This document shows positions 60,460 through 64,000 of a stretch of DNA of 64,000 nt, piece after piece. The DNA is from Lachnospiraceae bacterium G41 (lineage in GTDB: Bacteria > Bacillota > Clostridia > Lachnospirales > Lachnospiraceae). Below the pieces are notes generated by a model. That model did no database searches. It was not told the origin of the DNA and saw only the letters and a list, made by a program, of their open reading frames with translations. Both the position numbers and the translations under genes were made by a program. The stretch is from contig FNEU01000001.1 of the NCBI GenBank assembly GCA_900100245.1, positions 310,001-374,000 on the forward strand, given 5' to 3'. Position 1 is the stretch's first letter; each line of letters starts with the position of its first letter.

Positions 60460-62196
60460 TTACCACTCGCTGTGAATATCAAACAGCTCGCCGGTACTCT
60501 TATTGTTTATCATCATTTCGTCGTTTTTGTATGCCGCTTTAAAACCATATAAGTTTCCGTCAGCATCCGTGAGTGTAATAAATGTATCCAAATCGGTTCT
60601 GACAGGTCTTACTATGGTGCCTTTCTTTAAAGTTTTTTCAACATCTGTAGGCTTGTAATCGCTATCAACTTCGTAACCCTTAATATCTGTAGTCGGAGTA
60701 TACGCATAGTATTTTTCCCATTCATCATATAAAGCGTAATCGAAATATTCGCCAAACTCGAGTTCGCCGTCATCACCAACCCATACAGGGATTGTAGGGA
60801 ATTCAAAATTATTGCCAAAGAATGTGTTTGCAGCAAGTGTTGTTTCTCGAAGTTCATTGGTATCAAAGTAAATTCCGCCCTGGTAAGCAGCGATTTCTTC
60901 GAATTCTTTACCGTTAAACTCATATATCTGCAAATACTCTACACCATCAAAGAAGTAGTTCTGAACATACAGATAATCTTTTCCGTTTTTCCTGATGATA
61001 TAGATGGTGGGGTCCATAAAGGAACCGTCAATTCTAATATCCTGATAATAATCGGGTGCACCGTACACATATAAATGAGTATATGTATCCGAATAGAACT
61101 GATATTCTTCATTCCATTCTTTTTCCCAGCCAAAGCTTAAAGCATATTCTTTATCACCAAGATACATCGGATAGGAAACGCATTTTGAAACATGCATTAC
61201 ATATTCTTCGTCTGCATCTTTAAAATACTCGGAATTAAGATATTCGGGATATTCATCGTAATTGATGAATACTATCTGATGTCCCGAAGCATATGCGGCA
61301 AGTGCATAATCGCCGAAGTAAATAGCCACGCCGTCATAGTTTAAGGACCAGTTTGTTCCTTCTCCGTCTATCAGACTGTCAACATAGAGTTTAACATCTT
61401 CTTTTAACTCTTCTTCAGTTTCGGAGAAGAAAATTTCTTTGTCATAATTCTCATACAGCTCATCTGTAATGATATCAACAAGTCCGTCTGTCTTTATGAC
61501 AACATCATTAAAATTAATGGCCTCTCCTGTCTGGGAATTATAGGCGAATCCGCCTTCATAGGCTCCGCCGTGAGCTCCGCCGTAATAAACCGATGCATAG
61601 TTTCCTGTGGTGAAAACCTTCTGATCTGCTCTTATAATGCCCTTGTAATCATACTCATAAAAGACAGGACCCCAGTTGAGATCTTCAACATCAGACCACA
61701 TCTCATCAAAATCGCTCTCAAAACCTTCAAATATTTCGGTGAGCGCTTCTTCGTTGCTTGCGTTTACATCCGACATCTTATTGGCAAGTTCAACATATTC
61801 ATAATCATTATACTCAGACGAATTAACGTAAATGTTTGTATATCCGGTATCGATTATCTTGGTGCTGCTATAGTCATTTTCATCCAGATGTTTATCCTTA
61901 ACAGTGTAATCATATGCCGAATAAATGGGATATGATCTGTATTCGGGATGCGACTCCGTATTACCCTGATTGCCGTTATCATCAGGATTTGAGGGGTTGT
62001 CTGTATTATTCTGACCGTTGTCATTTCCGTTGTCGGTATTGCTTGGAGTATCACTTCCGTGATTTGCGGTGGAAGTAATGTTTGCAACGGCATCATTCGA
62101 ATCCTTGTCTCCTGCGTTGTTAACGCCTGTAGGAAGGCATGCTACCAAACTTAAAATCATGGTTCCGGCAACTAATCCGGCAACATATTTCTTCAT
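60460..62196 (-). CDS. DUF3298-type lipoprotein upstream of the purine genes
   Basis: A 578-residue lipoprotein. The start at 62196 has GGAGG six bases before it. Signal peptide MKKYVAGLVAGTMILSLVAC ends in a lipobox with the acylated cysteine at residue 20. An Asn/Asp/Thr-rich spacer follows, then from about 190 a DUF3298-like domain (ASVYYGGAHGGAYEGGFAY and the later AAYASGHQIVFIN). The C-terminal 200 residues are an unassigned domain. It sits directly before purE in the same transcript with its own promoter upstream. No link to purine synthesis is evident. Confidence 0.72.
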   Translation of the reverse strand: MKKYVAGLVAGTMILSLVACLPTGVNNAGDKDSNDAVANITSTANHGSDTPSNTDNGNDNGQNNTDNPSNPDDNGNQGNTESHPEYRSYPIYSAYDYTVKDKHLDENDYSSTKIIDTGYTNIYVNSSEYNDYEYVELANKMSDVNASNEEALTEIFEGFESDFDEMWSDVEDLNWGPVFYEYDYKGIIRADQKVFTTGNYASVYYGGAHGGAYEGGFAYNSQTGEAINFNDVVIKTDGLVDIITDELYENYDKEIFFSETEEELKEDVKLYVDSLIDGEGTNWSLNYDGVAIYFGDYALAAYASGHQIVFINYDEYPEYLNSEYFKDADEEYVMHVSKCVSYPMYLGDKEYALSFGWEKEWNEEYQFYSDTYTHLYVYGAPDYYQDIRIDGSFMDPTIYIIRKNGKDYLYVQNYFFDGVEYLQIYEFNGKEFEEIAAYQGGIYFDTNELRETTLAANTFFGNNFEFPTIPVWVGDDGELEFGEYFDYALYDEWEKYYAYTPTTDIKGYEVDSDYKPTDVEKTLKKGTIVRPVRTDLDTFITLTDADGNLYGFKAAYKNDEMMINNKSTGELFDIHSEW

Positions 62197-62256
62197 ATCA
62201 TCCTCCATAAAAACGCGGGTTTTTCAACTTTTTGACTTTTACCCACAGATATAGTT

Positions 62257-62285
62257 ATTTTACTACAAAATAAAGATTTTCTCAA
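62257..62285 (-). promoter_or_regulatory. Promoter of the lipoprotein-purEMND transcript
   Basis: Minus-strand TTGAGA (62285-62280), a 17-base spacer and TAAAAT (62262-62257), 61 bases before the ATG. No purine riboswitch is recognised in the leader. Confidence 0.6.
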
Positions 62286-62331
62286 CAATAAATCACTTTT
62301 CGCACAAGTCTTTATATCTAATATACGTAAA

Positions 62332-62360
62332 AAGAAGAGAAGTTTTTGGCTTCTCTTCTT
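62332..62360 (-). terminator. Terminator of htpG
   Basis: AAGAAGAGAAG (62332-62342) and CTTCTCTTCTT (62350-62360) form a perfect 11-bp stem; on the minus strand TTTTTACG follows. Confidence 0.9.
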
Positions 62361-62367
62361 AATTAAT

Positions 62368-64000
62368 TTATTTTGCTAGTATCATCATTATTTTGTTAGA
62401 TCTTTGAACGAACTTGGTCATCTCATCGGGTGATAAAGGTCCGTGCTGGATAAGTGCCAGGTCAAAGAGCTGTTCGCAGATAAGACTTACATTTTCTCCG
62501 TCCTTTTCCTCGATTAAGAACTGAACCAGCTTGTTGTTTGCGTTAAGTACAAGTGTAAGGCCTTCCTTGCTGAATTCATCTATACCCATTCCGCTTGCAT
62601 ACATACGCATCATTTCCTGCATCTTTCTGGTCTCGCCGGACATTGTCATCATAGCGGAAATGTCTTTGTTTTTAAGCTTTTCGAGTTTAACCTTGATGTT
62701 GTCTTTCTTTACAATCTTCTTGAAGAGCTTTGCAAGTTCCTCTTCGTTTGCCTTAAGTTCCTCTTCTACCTTGGCGGAGTTTTTGGTCTTTAACGCATCG
62801 GATAAATCTTCATCGATTCTCTTAAAGATTACGCCTTCATTCTTCATTTCAAGCTGATTGATGAAAGGCATATCAATGTTGTCCGTGAGCATTACAGCAT
62901 CCATCTTGGCTTTCTTAAACATAGCCACATACTGGCTCTGCTCTACGGGATCTGTTACGAAGTAAATAATCTTTTCTTTCTTTTCATCTGCCTTATTCTC
63001 TTTGGCTTCGGGCTCGATTTTTTCTGCTTCAACAGGATTTCCATCCTCATCCACAGCTTCTTCGGTGTCTATTGGCTTTGTCTCAAGACACTCGGGCAAA
63101 GTCATATAGGTTCCTTCAAGGTTCTTAAAGAGAATATAATCATTCATCTTTTCACAGAACTTGTCGTCCTTTAAGCAGCCGTATTTGATAAAGGGAGATA
63201 TATCTTCCCAGTATTTCTCGTAATTTTCCTTGTCTGTCTTGCACATTCCGGAAAGCTTGTCAGCAACTTTCTTTGTGATATAATCGCTGATTTTATTTAC
63301 AAATCCGTCATTCTGAAGCGCTGAACGCGAAACGTTCAAAGGAAGGTCCGGACAATCAATCACACCCTTTAAAAGAAGTAAAAATTCGGGGATTACTTCT
63401 TTTATGTTGTCTGCAATAAACACCTGATTGTTGTAAAGTTTGATGGTACCTTCGATAGCGTCATATTCCATGTTAATCTTCGGGAAGTAAAGAATTCCCT
63501 TAAGATTGAACGGATAATCCATATTTAAATGAATCCAGAAAAGAGGCTCTTTGTAATCGTTAAATACCTTGCGGTAGAATTTAAGATAATCTTCTTTTTC
63601 GCACTCTGCGGGATTCTTCATCCAGAGAGGATTTGTATCGTTTAAAAGTTCGGGACGTTTTTTAATCTTAATCTTGGCTTCGTCCTCGCCCTCTTTCTTT
63701 TCAAGTTCTTCGATTACAACATCACTGTCAAGCTTTTCACTTTTCTTGATGGTCTGTGTTTCCTTGGTGTCTTCTTTTATGATGTAAATCTCGGTAGGCA
63801 TGAAGGAACAGTACTTTTTGATGATTTCTCTTGCGCGGTATTCATTGCAGAATTCAACGCAGTCTTCCATCAAGTAAAGTGTAATCTTGGTTCCGACTTC
63901 AGCCTTGTCGGAGTCTTCCATCGTAAATTCCGTGCCGCCGTCGCATTCCCAGTGAACAGCCTTTGCGCCTTCTTTGTATGAAAGTGTATCGATTGTAACC
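62368..64000 (-). CDS. htpG: Chaperone protein HtpG (Hsp90), C-terminal part
   Basis: The reading frame stays open to the window edge, so the N-terminal ATPase domain beyond 64000 is missing. Seen are WECDGGTEFTM and GTKITLYLMEDCVEF of the late N-terminal domain, TNPLWMKNPAECEKEDYLKFY at the start of the middle domain, GVIDCPDLPLNVSRSALQ with the catalytic arginine region, and the C-terminal dimerisation part. An unusual insertion of about 35 acidic residues (EEAVDEDGNPVEAEKIEPEAK) lies near residue 315. Function is protein folding with ATP; the part within the window is intact. Confidence 0.93.
   Translation of the reverse strand, partial: VTIDTLSYKEGAKAVHWECDGGTEFTMEDSDKAEVGTKITLYLMEDCVEFCNEYRAREIIKKYCSFMPTEIYIIKEDTKETQTIKKSEKLDSDVVIEELEKKEGEDEAKIKIKKRPELLNDTNPLWMKNPAECEKEDYLKFYRKVFNDYKEPLFWIHLNMDYPFNLKGILYFPKINMEYDAIEGTIKLYNNQVFIADNIKEVIPEFLLLLKGVIDCPDLPLNVSRSALQNDGFVNKISDYITKKVADKLSGMCKTDKENYEKYWEDISPFIKYGCLKDDKFCEKMNDYILFKNLEGTYMTLPECLETKPIDTEEAVDEDGNPVEAEKIEPEAKENKADEKKEKIIYFVTDPVEQSQYVAMFKKAKMDAVMLTDNIDMPFINQLEMKNEGVIFKRIDEDLSDALKTKNSAKVEEELKANEEELAKLFKKIVKKDNIKVKLEKLKNKDISAMMTMSGETRKMQEMMRMYASGMGIDEFSKEGLTLVLNANNKLVQFLIEEKDGENVSLICEQLFDLALIQHGPLSPDEMTKFVQRSNKIMMILAK

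Noticed and set aside
62197-62330. Purine riboswitch before the purine genes
   Set aside because: No recognisable conserved core of the guanine/adenine aptamer in the leader.

Overview
The window looks like chromosomal DNA of a low-to-moderate GC anaerobic member of the Clostridia, most like a Lachnospiraceae. The signs are strong AGGAGG-type ribosome binding sites, an archaeal-type aspartyl-tRNA synthetase, indolepyruvate:ferredoxin oxidoreductase, BspA-like leucine-rich-repeat and FecR/CxxC-repeat surface proteins, DUF5684-type membrane proteins and an A-type RNase P RNA. I see no tRNA, rRNA, phage or complete insertion sequence.

Region 1 (1-1900) holds an aquaporin start, two small membrane proteins and a UPF0340 protein. 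Region 2 (1896-13900) is the most striking part: a probable single operon that starts with a TM1266-type regulator, passes through a structured leader with an attenuator-like terminator, and encodes two complete sets of nitrogenase-like proteins. Each set has a NifH-like reductase, a D-like subunit and a K-like subunit. They are followed by hypF, hypC, hypD and hypE. No hypA, hypB, [NiFe]-hydrogenase subunit, nifB or nifEN is present. The component-1 subunits are short and lack recognisable FeMo-cofactor ligands, so nitrogen fixation is unlikely. The four Hyp proteins are the ones that build and carry the Fe(CN)2CO group, which suggests, as inference only, an undescribed nitrogenase-superfamily enzyme whose cofactor or maturation uses that group.

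Region 3 (13900-23700, minus strand): a GntR/ABC exporter operon, an HscC-like Hsp70 with its own atypical J-domain partner, a FecR-type surface protein and an HD-GYP protein. Region 4 (23700-32250): aspS2, rlmD, DUF5684-type and small proteins, a sodium:solute symporter, a phosphodiester glycosidase with a membrane partner, and an Asp-rich membrane protein. Region 5 (32270-41250, minus): a TIR-Sel1 repeat receptor-like protein behind a PseG-like gene, pcrA and a BspA/LysM surface protein. Region 6 (41400-45600, minus): iorA-iorB-CoA ligase-ACT protein, an aryl-pyruvate to aryl-acetyl-CoA energy module. Region 7 (45680-46510): rnpB with a clear promoter and a REP-derived terminator, then a four-unit hairpin tandem repeat. 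Region 8 (46530-55550, minus): acyltransferase, large membrane protein, TGS-uridine kinase, radA, unknown protein, clpC. Region 9 (55550-64000, minus): an SH3 protein, a lipoprotein upstream of purE-purM-purN-purD, and the 3' part of htpG, which runs off the window.

Small dispersed elements with the core GGTGCC(T/C)GGC(T/A)CC recur between genes, and an exact 13-bp-period array of TTNACATA boxes lies just upstream of hypE.
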